A DNA stretch of 64,000 nt. Source: Mallotus nudiflorus (Eukaryota; Streptophyta; Magnoliopsida; Malpighiales; Euphorbiaceae). The notes beneath the pieces are model-generated. The model had not been told where the DNA came from. It worked only from the letters and a program-made list of their open reading frames with translations, and did not search any database. The stretch is taken from assembly GCA_947683625.1 (NCBI GenBank), contig CANTUR010000285.1, positions 1,426,001 through 1,490,000 on the forward strand, in the 5' to 3' direction. This document shows positions 10,491 through 21,479 of this stretch, in pieces. The number at the start of each line of letters is the position of its first letter. Positions within the stretch are counted from its first letter, which is position 1. The position numbers and the translations under genes are program-made.

Positions 10491-12144
10491 TGGCAGTAGG
10501 TGAAGAGGCGATCGCTTTATCATAAAGGTACCGCCTGTGCAATAACCACTTGCCTTTTTATTAAATGCAAAGGTAACCATGATAGCTAACTTAGTGAGCC
10601 TACCTCGATTGCAACTCAGTCTCTGGAAAGAAAAAGGAAATTTTTAGAAAGAGAAAAAGGTTAAAAAAATGCAATGATGAAAAGGGGGGTAGTAAGAGGA
10701 TGGGTTAGAAATATGATTATAAAGGAGAGAAGAAAAAAGGGAAAGGGAGGGAGACATTGGCAACAAGAAGAAAGAAAAAAAAGAAAACTAAAAAAAAGCT
10801 CTGAAAAAAAGGAAAAACATTCTTGAGAAGAAAGGAAGGTGAGTGAAGTTCAAGGGTGATTTTCTTGAAGAAGGAGGGTAAAAAGCTTGAATTCAAGGGA
10901 AAACTAATATCCATATCCATTTCTGAGGGACAACTATATTGGAAAAGCTCATTCTTCAGTAATTATCTTGATTCTTTTAAGATTAAGCCATAAATTTGCA
11001 TAACCTTTTTACTTGCTTGTATAACCTCTAGCTTACTTATTTATTAGTTTTTTTATTCACTCTTTTATATTTATTGTTTATGATATGCCATGTCTTTAGC
11101 ATGATTCACTGAGTTTTAGGTGTACTTGTATATCTAACTTGTTTATAGTAGTAGATTCTTACTTGAAATGGAAGTATGCCAGTTTAAGAGTCGTCTGAGT
11201 CTGCTAATCATGTGATGCCTCTTCATATCCTCATTGTCATAAGGCAATCGCCTCTTCAAAGAGGCAATCACAACTTTGACAAGCCCTCACGTATCTTCTA
11301 TTTAGATATTTCATATAGATTATGTGTGAATTGAATCTTCATGAATCCTTGTCTCCCTGTGCTTTTTAGTATGCTTCGTATGGTCATGTTCATCATTTCA
11401 TTTAGGATTGATGTTCGAATATTCATAGTGTCTATCTGTATAAATTTGATTCTACAAATTAATTTGTTGCCTCTTCCTTTATGATTTTACATGTCTTATA
11501 AGCTAACATCTTATGTACTGTAGGGAATCAGAATGATTTTGATTGTTTGATTCAATACCTAACCCTTTTCTCATTTTTATTATATTTTTATATAATTTAA
11601 TCCTTATTTATTTTTGGTTTATTTCTAATTTATTTTCCATTTATTATACTTTCCTTTGAGTAAAGCATTGTAATCCTTAATGTCTTTTCCTTTTTGATTT
11701 GAATGCATAGTTATAAATTATTGTTATCTGCTTTATTTATAGTGAATATTGGAGCCAAATGCATAAAAGAATCTAATGTGCAAACTTGAGCTTAATTATA
11801 AAATGGGACAATTGTTCGAAGGAAATTGCAATTCGTGTGGTAATAAAGAAATAATTAAATAATAAAAGGTAATAAAACATAAAACATAAATGGAAGCCAA
11901 CCGTATGGTTGGGTGGGCTTTCCAAAAGCCCATACCTAGTTTTTAAACCTGATCTATGGTGATAGCTTTTGGGAACCTCCATGGGATCCAGTTGTTGTAT
12001 AGTGTTTCCCAGCTTTTATCCGAGTGGTGACTTCATCTCTAAGTAGGCTTTATGACCTATTTCATATTTCTTAGTGGGCCTCAAGCCCATACAGTGTCAT
12101 GGTCACCAAACACTTGGGCTCACACTAAACCCTGCCACCTACAA

Positions 12145-12161
12145 TGGTAACTCCACTGGAG
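12145..12161 (+). other. Primer-binding site, tRNA-Arg type (decayed)
   Basis: TGGTAACTCCACTGGAG lies one base after the left LTR. It differs from the complement of the plant tRNA-Arg 3' end (TGGCGACTCCGCTGGGG, typical of Tat/Ogre elements) at four positions, all C-to-T or G-to-A. This confirms plus orientation. Confidence 0.8.
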
Positions 12162-13016
12162 ATAGAGAAACTAATTCCAGTGTTTTGTGTTTTATCATTT
12201 TTAATTATTTTCTTTTTGCTTTTTTTTGTATCCACTACACTTTTTGCACATAATGAGCACTCCATTCCTAATTAACCTAATAATCATCATTATATTGCTA
12301 CCTACATTTCACTCAAACCTGGTAGTGAAATATTTGATTATTGTCACTCACAACACGTACTTATCTGCATCGTATGGACCCTTCAATGGGGAGACGTTCG
12401 TTATGGGAGCTAAAGCCTTTTTCACTCGAGACTCAGCTCATGTAGTGACTTAGCAACTTCCTTTAGGATATTCCAACATGTGTGTGTTTGATTCTATATG
12501 GTGGGCCTTGGCATAAAATCTTGGCCCATTGTAAATGGACTATGTCAAGTAGGCCTTTCATGCCTCTATGATCCATTATGATGGACCTTATTTTTATGTA
12601 AAGAACTACTACTTGTTTGTTCATTTTGAGAGTTATCTTGCATACATTAGTTTTATTATTCCTTATTGATAATTGAAACCTAGAAAAAAAATCTTAGGAT
12701 AAGAAACTCATTATCGAATACGTGTGTGGGAGGAATAAAGGTGGAAGTAATCATGCCTAAATTCATTAATTATTTGTTTGTTTGTTTATTTCTATTCATG
12801 TCAAAAAAAATTTCTTGTATTTCATGCATACATGATATTCATTTTATTTTTTTTAAAAAAATCTTGCATTTCAGGCACATATGACATTCATTGCAACTTT
12901 TAAAAATGTAATTTTCTTAGCAATAAGCCTTTTATTTAGAAGCAGATCAAAGGAATTTGGCCCACTAATATCAAGGATCCTATCAAACAATTAAGACCAC
13001 TTAACAAAGGAGTAGA
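12162..13016 (+). other. Leader of the gag-only element, no gene recognised
   Basis: This lies between the primer-binding site and the gag remnant. The 12226-12453 reading frame has no family resemblance and no neighbouring continuation, so it is treated as untranslated leader. Confidence 0.5.
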
Positions 13017-13760
13017 ATGGTAGGACCCTCTAATTTTGGTGTTAAAGCTTTCAAGAAAGAATTTTTAAAAGAGATCATGGATGAGATGCGACAAATGGTT
13101 AAGGACTTGGTTATTGAGATTAGAGGAAAGATGCTCTTTAATGAAGATGATTATGAAACTAGAACTATTTTGGGTGGGAAAAGCACCTGTAGATTGAACT
13201 AAGACCGAATGGATGAAAGACTTGACAAAAAAGGTGAATCAATAGCAGACCGCATTGAAGAACCACAGGCTCAATTCGAACTTTGCTGATGTTGACTTGT
13301 ATTTGGATTTTAAAGAATCATTACCTTTGAAATACAAATTCTTGAATATGAAGAAATACTCTTGGACTAATGATCCTCATTTACACTTGAAGCAGTATGT
13401 CACTTACATGAAATCCATTAGGTTGTCAAAAGCTCATATTGTTAAATAATTACCATTATCCTTGGACGAGCTTCTCTTAAATGGTACTACACTTTACATG
13501 CACATGTCTAACAAGATTGGAAGGAGTTGTGTTCAGTCTTCATCAAATAGTATGGGCTAAACTCTCAGTTTGAATTTTCTCTTCATGAGCTACAGAATAC
13601 AAAGTAAAGACCTAACGAGTCCTTTGTGAGCTTTTTAGATAGGTGGAGAATGAAGTTGGCTTAGATGAAGCATAGGCTTACATAATCATACCAATTGATT
13701 ATAGCCATAGAAGCCTGAATTCCACTTATGGCTAATAAATTAAAGGACATAGGTATAAGG
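13017..13760 (+). pseudogene. Decayed gag of Tat/Ogre-like element
   Basis: The first frame (13017-13199) encodes a charged, Met- and Lys-rich N-terminal segment (EFLKEIMDEMRQMVKDL). In another frame, 13255-13449 reads LPLKYKFLNMKKYSWTNDPH then LHLKQYVTYM, which corresponds to the gag pattern '...PKF-x-KY-x-GT-x-DP-x-HL-x-x-Y' of Tat-lineage elements. A degraded matrix/capsid region continues to about 13760. Frameshifts and stops are frequent. The CCHC knuckle and all pol domains are absent, so the element depended on proteins from relatives. Confidence 0.7.
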
Positions 13761-14070
13761 GACTTCAAGGAGTTATACCATTTTGGAGTATAAGTTGAAG
13801 CTAACTTGAATTTGGACATTCTTGAGTAGTTGTTTATAAGTTGAGACTATAATAACTTAGAATCATATTTTTCTGCACCATTTTTTCTTTAGTGCTAATG
13901 AATGTTTGATTGTCTAATTTACATGAGTATGAATTTGTTATAATTATGCATGCAATCTTATGCTTAAATAAGAGATAAAATTAAAAAAAAACCATAAAAT
14001 GAGAGGGCTAAATTGTCAAAATTGACTTTAAATTGTTCCTTCAGGCACATTTAACTTTAGTTTTTCATAT

Positions 14071-14275
14071 TCATCAAGAAAAGAAAAGAAAAGGAAAAGA
14101 AAAGGAAAAAAAAAGAAAAAGAAAAAGAAGAAGAAAAAGAAAAAGAAAAAGAAAAGGAAATAAAAAGAAAAAGAAAAAGAAAAAGAAAAAGAAAAAGAAA
14201 AAGAAAAAGAAAAAGAAAAAGAAAAAGAAAAAGAAAAAGAAAAAGAAAAAGAAAAAGAAAAGGAAGGAAAGTGTA
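14071..14275. repeat. (GAAAAA)n purine microsatellite
   Basis: About 200 bases of GAAAAA/GAAAAG hexamers on the plus strand. Poly-Lys and poly-Phe/Ser reading frames on either strand are artefacts of the repeat. Confidence 0.95.
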
Positions 14276-15420
14276 AGGAAAGAATAAGGGAAATCTTTGT
14301 TTGTGCCACCAACATTTGAAAAAGTAAATTTTGAGCAATCATTGAAAAGTCCTCATTCTTAAATAAAATTCCTACTAATTGTGAGCTAAAAAATAGTTTG
14401 TCAGAAAACCAACAAAGGGCTTATCAATAATAATCATAATGTGGCATGCCTGATTATAATAGACGAGTAATCATGTGAAGATAGTCATGACTAACATATT
14501 GTTAACATGTGAAGTGTTAGACATAGACTCATTTATTTCATAGCAATTGACAACATAAGTGATGTCAACTTCTGATGATCAATAGTAAGAGTAGTTAGTA
14601 GCTAAAGTGACAACATGAGCATCGAGCATAACAAAAGTGATCAACCATCACCATGAATTTATAACCATCTAACTAGGTTGAAAAGTCCTAGAAAGGGAGT
14701 GACCTAGGCATAAGAGGGAAAATAAAAGGAAAAAAAATGAAAGATCTAGCTAGGTTCAAAAACTCCTAAAAAAGGAGCGACCTAGGCAAAAGAAGGAATA
14801 TAAAATAAAATTAGTTACATGTTCATTCTAAGAAAAGCAATTCAAGAGATCATAAGATTCTAGTGGGTGGTGTGAAGGTAAGAGAGTCCATCAAGTCTTT
14901 GACTATGGGGTAATTTTTTAGATGAATTGAGCCTCATAAGTAATGGAGTTTCTAAACAGAGTCTCTTCCATACTAAGGGTCAAGGGCAACTATCATACGA
15001 CAATAAAGCTTTCTAAAGAAGCAATTAAGCTAGGGGCATGTGTTGTTATCATAATCTTAATCCTAATTTGATAATGAGGAGGTCTTAATTTTTATTCTAT
15101 TTAGATAAACTCAAACTTTTGCATTCAGATTCTTTGATGAAAGGAGGACCAGAGCCCAGAGATTAACTTTAAATAGAAAAGGCATTTGGCTAAATCATTT
15201 AAGATTTCTTATTTTCTCTTAGCTCATGTATACATAAAATTTTTGTAAGAATTATTTTAACATCTCATACATGTGCACATTAGAATAAATGCATGTTTTC
15301 CATAAAGCACTCCATATAGCATGCTAGCGTGTATTTTTAAATAACTTTGAAGATTTTTTAAAGATCGTAACCATGCACACATTAATTTGAATTATTTTCT
15401 AGATGTTTTCCAAAAGTGGG
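14276..15420. other. Interior of gag-only element, no gene recognised
   Basis: No ORF or known domain was seen. A local tandem duplication at about 14670-14800 repeats TCCTA-AAA-GGAG-GACCTAGGC. This is where pol would lie in an autonomous relative, but no RT or integrase motif was found in any frame. Confidence 0.5.
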
Positions 15421-15469
15421 CTAGCTCCGATGTATAGGATGCAATACTACTATGTTGGTTGATTTTGCC

Positions 15470-16240
15470 TAAATGCCTGTGAGGCTATATCATTTATTTT
15501 ATTATTTTCGCCTGACACCTATGAGGCTATACAACTTATTTTAAACTGATATTATTTAATTGTCTCCACCTAATGCCCTAGAGGCTATATGGCACCTTTT
15601 TATTTATTTTTGTTTGATGCACGTTTTGTTTTTTGTTTATTTAGCTTGACATCTTTGAGGCTATAGTGGCATGTTATGATTTCACCTGATGCCTCAAGGC
15701 CTACATGGCTTGTTTTAGTCGACTTTGCATAATGCCCTAAAGGTTATATGGCACCTTTTGGTTTGTCTATGTTTGATATGCATTTTGTTTGTTGTCTATT
15801 TAACCTAATGCCCTTGAGGCTATAGTGGCATGTTATAATTTCACTTGATGCCCTAGAGGATACATGGCTTGTTTTGGTTAATTTCACTTAACACCTGTGC
15901 AGATATATAACCTATTGTGATTTCATCTACTTGATGCACTAGAGGCTATATGGCACTTTCTGCTTGATCTTATTTAATGCATGTTTTTATTTATTTATTA
16001 ATTTTACTTGATGCCCTCAATACTATATAATGTTCATTATTGTTGTTCATGTTTGACATCTATGAGGCTATATGGCTTTTCTTATGTGTTCTCATCTAAT
16101 GGCTGCATGGCCATATAGCTTCTTTTGTATTTTTCTCCTGACACCTACATGGCTATACAACTTTTCTTTATGGTTCTTTACCTAATGCTTACGTGGCTAT
16201 ATGGCTTTTTCTTGTGTTTTCCCGCCTGCTACTTACATGG
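15470..16240. repeat. Tandem array 1 (GAGGCTATATGGC repeat, ~40-50 bp unit)
   Basis: The core TGATGCC-(C)T-GAGGCTATATGGC recurs at 15481, 15533, 15581, 15657, 15740, 15816, 15856, 15942, 16063 and beyond. Steps are mostly 40-52 bp, with some of 76-79 bp that look like missed or fused monomers. It sits in the 3' untranslated part of the gag-only element. The reading frame at 16125-16319 is a by-product. Confidence 0.85.
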
Positions 16241-16439
16241 CTATATGGCTTCCTTTGTGGTTCTCTTCTCTTTTCCCATGTTTGCTTATCAAAGTATTAA
16301 TGAGTGGCAGGGATCATAGTCATGTTTCAAACTGAAGAATTCATTTCCCAATTTGATCAGCCCATAGCAGAGGGCAAACCATGCATTTGGTTTGATTGGC
16401 TCGTATTCGAGGGCAATATGTGGATTTTCTCTAATTGAA

Positions 16440-17220
16440 GTATTAGATAAAGGACTACCTCTCAAGCTAGGAAAACTTGAGGATGACGGTGTGAGTTTCC
16501 TATTTTAGATAAAGGATTGCCTCTTGGGCCAGGAAAATTTAAGGCTGATGGCATGAATTTCCTGCTCAAGATAAAGGATAGCCTCTCGGGCCAGGAAAAC
16601 CCAAGGATGATGGTGTGAGTTTCCCATTTAAAATGAGTGGTATAATGGGCCAAGAAAAAGGATCATGTTTCAGAAGAAAGGGCTATTCAAGTTGTATCCC
16701 TGAAGCTCATAATTAAAAAGGATTGTTGGGGTAGTATCCTTGAAGTCTGTATTTTAGTTGAGTGATGACTGGGCCAAGAAAACTTGAGAGTCTTTATTTC
16801 AATTGAGTGGCGATTGAGCTAGGAAAACTTAGGAGTCACATTTCAGTTGAGTGATAATTGTGCCAGAAAAACCCGAGAATCACATTTCAGATGAGTGGCG
16901 ATTGGGCCAGGAAAACTCGAGAGTGTTCATTTAAGTTGAGTAACAATCAGGCCAGGAAAACCTAAGAGTTTTCATTTAATTGAATGACGATTAGGACAAG
17001 AAAACCTGAGAGTCTTTATTTTATTTGAGTGACGATTAGGCTAGGAAAACCCAAGAATCACATTTTGGTTAAGTGGTGATTGGGCTAGGAAGACCCGAGA
17101 TTCTACATTTCAGTTAAGCGATGTATCGAGCCAAGAAAACTCGAAGATCATCATTTTTAAATAATTTACTAGATATTAATAAGTGGCTGATCGGGCCAAG
17201 AAAATTTGAGGACCACTTTT
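16440..17220. repeat. Tandem array 2 (GGCCAGGAAAACCCGAG repeat, 62-bp then 44-45-bp unit)
   Basis: The GCCAGGAAAA core occurs at 16466, 16528 and 16590 (exactly 62-bp steps). It then recurs at 16773, 16818, 16862, 16906, 16951, 16995, 17040, 17084 and 17130, in 44-46-bp steps. The longer monomer carries a GATAAAGGA-GCCTCTCGG segment. The second array has the consensus GAGTGGCGATTGGGCCAGGA. It ends about 150 bp before the polypurine tract. Confidence 0.9.
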
Positions 17221-17363
17221 ACATTTCAAGATTAAAGAATTTGTCTCTCGAGTGAAACTTAGGGGTCAAGTATGTTGTTTATTTTTTTTTCTTATGTTGT
17301 GCATGTGATTTTTTTAAAAATTGTCATTGCATGCATTTGGTTTTTTTTTTTTTAAAAAAAAAT

Positions 17364-17375
17364 CAGGGCGCAAAC
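17364..17375 (+). other. Polypurine tract of gag-only element
   Basis: CAGGGCGCAAAC lies directly before the TGTAGA start of the 3' LTR. It matches the GGGGGCAAAC-TGTAGA junction typical of Tat/Ogre elements, with one G replaced by C. A second, better-preserved copy (AGGGGGCAAAC, 17406-17416) lies inside the LTR (see findings). Confidence 0.75.
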
Positions 17376-19260
17376 TGTAGACATCTGGTTCTATCAACCA
17401 TTGATAGGGGGCAAACTATAGATGCTCAATTTGGTCAGCTTGTAATAGAGCCTGATGATGAGAAATGTAAAATTTGAATGCAAGAGGGAAACCTGAAATC
17501 TTCTCCAAAGTGAGCCTAAGGGCTTGAAGCCCACAAATTTGAGCCCAAAACACTTATAAGATAAGCCTAAGCCACCCCAACCCATTAGGCCTAATGTAGG
17601 GCAAGGTAGAGAGTTGATTGCCTCTATGTAGAGGCGTGAAGAGCGATCACCTCATCATAGAGGCGCCGACTCTGTAGTAGACACTTGCCTTTGCATTAAA
17701 TGTAGAGGTGACCATGGAAGCCAACTTGGTGGGCCAACCTTGACTATAACTCAGTCTTTAGAATTAAAAAGGAAATTTTTCGGAAGAGAAAAAGGCTAAA
17801 AAAAATGCAATGATGAAATGGGGGTATTAGGAGGATGGGCTAGAAAAGTGATTAAAAATGAGAGAAGAAAAAAGGGAACAGGGGGAGCCATTAACAATAA
17901 AAAGAAACAGGAAAAAAAAAAAGAGATCTAAACAAAAGCTCTAAAAAAAAGGAAAAATGTTCTTGAGAAGAGAGGGAGGTGAGTGAAGTTCAAGGGTATT
18001 TTTTTAAAGAAAGAGGGTAAAATGATTGCATTCAAGGGAAGACTAATATCCATATCCATTTCTAAGGGACAACCATATTGGAAAAGTTCATTCTTCAATA
18101 ATTATCTTGATTCTTTTTAAGATTAAGCCATAGATTTGCATAACTTTTTTACTTGCTTGCATAACCTCTAGCTTACTTGTTTATTTGTTTATTTATTCAC
18201 TTTCTTATGTTTATTGTTTGTGATATGACATGTCTTTAGCATGATTCACTGAGTATTAGGTGTAGTTGTACATGTAGCTTGTTTACAATAGTATATTCTT
18301 ACTTGAAGTGGAGGTTTGCCAATTTGAGAGTTGTTTAAGTCTGCTGATAACAAGAGGCGTTACCTCATTGTCATAAGGTGATCGCCTCTGCTTTGACAAC
18401 CCCTCATATTTTTTCTATTTAGATATTTCATATAGATTATGTATAGACTAAATCTTTATGAATCCTTGTCTCCCTGTGCTTTTTGGTATGCTTTATATGG
18501 TCATTTTTGTCATTTCGCTTGGGATTGATGTTCGATTATTCATAGTGTCTATCCGTATAAATTTGATTTTGCAAATTAATTTGTTGCCTCTTCTTTTATG
18601 ATTTTGTATATCTTGGAAGCTAATATCTTGTGTACTGTAAGGAATCAGAATGATTATGATTGTTCGATTTAATATATAACCCTCTTCTCATTTTTTATTA
18701 TATTTTTGTGTAATTTAATATTTTTTTAATTTTGGTTTATTTCTGGTTTATTTTCCATTTATTATACTTTCATTTGAGTAAAGTATTGTAATCCCTAATA
18801 ATTTTCCCCATTTGATTTAAATGCATGGTTGTAAATTATTATTATTTGCTTTGTTTATTGTGATTGTTGGAACCAAATGCATAAAAGCAACTAATGTGCA
18901 AACTTGAGCTTAATTATAAAATGGGACAATTGTTCGAAGGAGATTGCAATTCGCATGGTAATAAAGAATAATTAAAGAATTAAAGGTAATAAAACACAAA
19001 ACACAAATGGAGCTCAACCGCAAGGTTGGGTGGATATTATAAAATCTCATATTAAGTTTCCGAACCCGATATCTAATAATGACTTCTAGGAACCTCCGTG
19101 GGATCCAGTTGTTGTACAGTGTGTCCCGACTTTTCTCTAGGTGGTGATTGCATCTCTGAATAGGCTTTATGACCTATTTCATATTTTTTAGTGGGTTTTA
19201 AGCTCGCATAGTGTTGTAATCGCCAAACACTTGGACGCACACTAAACTTCACTACCTACA
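17376..19260 (+). repeat. Right LTR of gag-only element
   Basis: 1885 bp, starting TGTAGACATCTGG and ending CACTACCTACA, followed by the GTAAG duplication. It is co-linear with the left LTR outside the solo LTR insertion. The reading frame called on the minus strand at 17394-17585 is not a gene. Confidence 0.9.
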
Positions 19261-19265
19261 GTAAG

Positions 19266-20273
19266 AATAAATAATATTTTTCAAGTTTTAATTAAATACA
19301 TTTCATAGCTATTTTTCATTAAATACATATATTATTAGTTAATTTGAAAATGAAGAAATATTCTTTACTATATAATCTATTAATATATATGCTTAAGTTA
19401 TTTGATTTTTTATTAATAAAATAATTTAATCAAATACAAAAAAAATTACCAAGTTGAAGCAAGATGGACTATGCAATCATTTTCATCAACAATAATCTAT
19501 GATTAAAAAACTATAATTTTTGCTAACAAAACTTGTCATTTGTGAAGAAGGTATAACTGCAATTATTAGTCTTAAGTATAAATAAAATTGAACTTATATT
19601 TTTATTAAAATAATAGAAAAATTTTTTATTAATAAATTAATCTATTTATATATATATACATATACATAGAATATGGATATGCAAGAAAATAATGTATTTA
19701 GTTAATGAAGTAAGGTGATATTAGAAAATTTAAATTTCACTTGCTAAATGTACTTTAATATATATATATTTATTTCAATGTCATTGCTAAAAATTTATGC
19801 GTTAAATTATTAAAATTCACAATAGCTTTCTATAGAAAATATAAAAATTTCTCATTTTAAAAAAATAATGACTTCGTTAGTCCTAAAAATTATATCAAAT
19901 TTTCAATTCAATCCTATAAAATTTAAGTATTTCAATTGAGTTCATGAACATTTTAAAATTGCAGTGTTAATCCTAAGCCATCAAAATTGACAGAAAATAT
20001 TAACGTGTTAATGGCATGTCAGTCAATGTTTGAACCTTGAAAAAACATAAGATGCCACCTTTGCACCCACTGCCATGTCACATTTCCACTAATAAAAATC
20101 CTAATAATTTTTTACAAATTTTTCAACTTTCCAAATGAAAGGTAATTAATAAAAAAAATCCAAAAATAAAAATTTACTAAAAAACTTGTAGATTCAAGAT
20201 TCAAGTTAATTTTTTTTTTTGTCAAATTAACAAAATGCAAATCTTCCTAAAAAATAGACTAAAAATTGTAGAT
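19266..20273. other. Intergenic AT-rich sequence with MITE-like stretch
   Basis: No gene seen. The 19865-20100 stretch (TTAGTCCTAAAAATT then TCAATTCAATCCTATAAAATTTAAG, then TGCCACCTTTGCACCCACTGCCATGTCAC) resembles dispersed plant DNA-transposon fragments, but no clear terminal inverted repeats were found. Confidence 0.45.
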
Positions 20274-20603
20274 TTAAACAATGTTAACCTTAGTACTAGA
20301 CTCTTCAAACTATTTCTTAACATTTTTATCCTCTTCCTTTGAAACCCCCTTTTTAAACCTCTAAGACAACCCTTCAATTAGGTCTTTAGTTTCTTGCAAT
20401 GCCAAACTAATCAATGTTCTAACTTCCTTAATAACTGTAATACTCACATTCACCAACAATTCCTCTATCACCACATTGAACTTAGTCTTCTCCTCCACTA
20501 CCAGAGCTACCGCTTCATCGTTGTTGCTAGTAGCGGTAACCATAACCATCATAGCAAAAGTAGTGGTTAACACACCGAGCTCAAAAATCTCCACTTCTTT
20601 AGC
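20274..20603 (-). pseudogene. RPL12: Pseudogene of chloroplast ribosomal protein bL12 (L7/L12)
   Basis: The minus-strand frame 20361-20594 contains VVEEKTKFNVVIEELL followed by VIKEVRTLISLALQETKDL and IEGLS. This closely follows the conserved C-terminal domain of bacterial/chloroplast bL12 (EKTEFDVV, IKVVRALTSLALKEAKELIEGLP). After a stop and frameshift the end is recognisable to the terminal TKVNIV and a stop at 20274-20276. The chloroplast form is favoured over the mitochondrial one by the EEKTEFDVV wording and the Ala/Val-rich hinge. The N-terminal domain and transit peptide are missing. It is a fragment of a nuclear gene for a plastid ribosomal stalk protein and is non-functional. Confidence 0.75.
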
Positions 20604-20761
20604 TGAAAATCACAATAAACAAAAAATGAAATTATTTTTTTCTCTATGAAAGTCTGACACCCTAATAAAAAGCTTTCTTTTTCTTTATTATATTAGAAGA
20701 AATCAATGCCCCATCTTTTTCTCACAATAAATCAATGACTTCAAGTCTCTTCTTTAAGGAC

Positions 20762-21178
20762 ATGGAGGAGCTGTAAAAGTTCTTCAACCAATTTGACACA
20801 AACAGTGATAATAAGATTTATGTAATTGAATTGAGTGGTGTTTATAAAAGCGATGGGTTCGACTTACACAGTAGCTAGGCTTCAATGTGTTATAGATGAT
20901 GTTGACATTGACAAAGATGAGTCTATAATTTTAAAGAGTTCACTCAAATTTGTAAATCTTCCTCTAAGTCTTCCATAGCTAACTCTGAGCTTAAAGATGC
21001 ATTTGATCTATATGATAGGAAAAAGAATGGTTTGTTCTCTTTTAGTGAATTGCATTTGGTTTTGAACTATTTGGGCATGCATTATTCTATTGATGATTGT
21101 GTAAAAATGATCAAGAGTGTTAATTCTAATAAAGATAGGCATGCTAATTTTCAAGATGTAGGTGCAATTGCAAATTGA
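20762..21178 (+). pseudogene. Calmodulin-like (CML) four-EF-hand pseudogene
   Basis: From the ATG at 20762, two frames together carry all four EF-hands of a plant calmodulin-like protein of about 140 residues. Loop 1 is DTNSDNKIYVIE. Loop 2 (DIDKDESIIL) follows a +1 frameshift near 20850, then KEFTQICKSSSKSS. Loop 3 is DRKKNGLFSFSE, then LHLVLNYLGM. Loop 4 is NSNKDRHANFQD, with a stop at 21176-21178. There are stops in the first helix (codon 5) and elsewhere. Loops 3 and 4 have lost acidic ligands. The SELKDAFDLYD wording is typical of the CML23-26 group. It is intronless, as such genes usually are, so retro-origin cannot be inferred. Confidence 0.85.
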
Positions 21179-21479
21179 AAATGTGCCAAAGGAACCAATT
21201 TTTATTAGTTTAAGTGACTATATATTTGAAGTTTTTTAAATATAATTTTTAAAATTTTATATATAAAAATATTTTAAAAATTTATTCTCTTATAGAAATT
21301 TTTTTACTCAAATTTTAAAATAATTAAAATTAGTGATGGTTGTAAAAGAGATTCTACTTTTGTTGAGATCTTTTCTTTTCTCTACTTTTGTTGAGAGCTT
21401 TATTTGTTTTCCTTGATCATTTATTCTATATTCTACTAGTTCTTTATTGTTGCTTTGTGCTGCACTCATAGAAGTTGGT

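Larger units (their letters stand above)
7575..12143 (+). repeat. Left LTR of the gag-only element (split by a solo LTR)
   Basis: 7575-7678 and 10321-12143 together correspond to the 1885-bp right LTR at 17376-19260. Shared landmarks include AGAAATGTAAAATTTGAAT, the cluster of GGCGATCGCC-like palindromes, and the end CACTTGGGC-CACACTAAAC-CTACA. The joined length is about 1.92 kb. ORFs predicted here (for example 10315-10503 and 11773-11982) are LTR sequence. Confidence 0.9.
7575..19260 (+). mobile_element. Gag-only Tat/Ogre-like LTR retrotransposon (TR-GAG type) with TSD GTAAG
   Basis: The two LTRs (7575-12143, interrupted, and 17376-19260) both start TGTAGA and end CCTACA. They are flanked by perfect 5-bp duplications GTAAG at 7570-7574 and 19261-19265. 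A tRNA-Arg-type primer-binding site follows the left LTR, and a polypurine tract precedes the right one. The 5.2-kb interior has only a decayed gag (about 13017-13760), a GA-rich microsatellite and two tandem arrays. No protease, RT, RNase H or integrase is seen, so it is non-autonomous. Termini and primer site match the Tat/Ogre lineage of Ty3/gypsy. Confidence 0.9.

Noticed and set aside
12226..12453. 75-residue ORF in the gag-only element leader
   Set aside because: No domain resemblance; position between primer site and gag fits an untranslated leader.
14028..14342. Long poly-Lys (plus) and Phe/Ser (minus) reading frames
   Set aside because: They are translations of the (GAAAAA)n microsatellite and show no coding features.
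19865..20100. Possible complete MITE
   Set aside because: Sequence style resembles dispersed plant repeats, but I could not find matching terminal inverted repeats or a target duplication.
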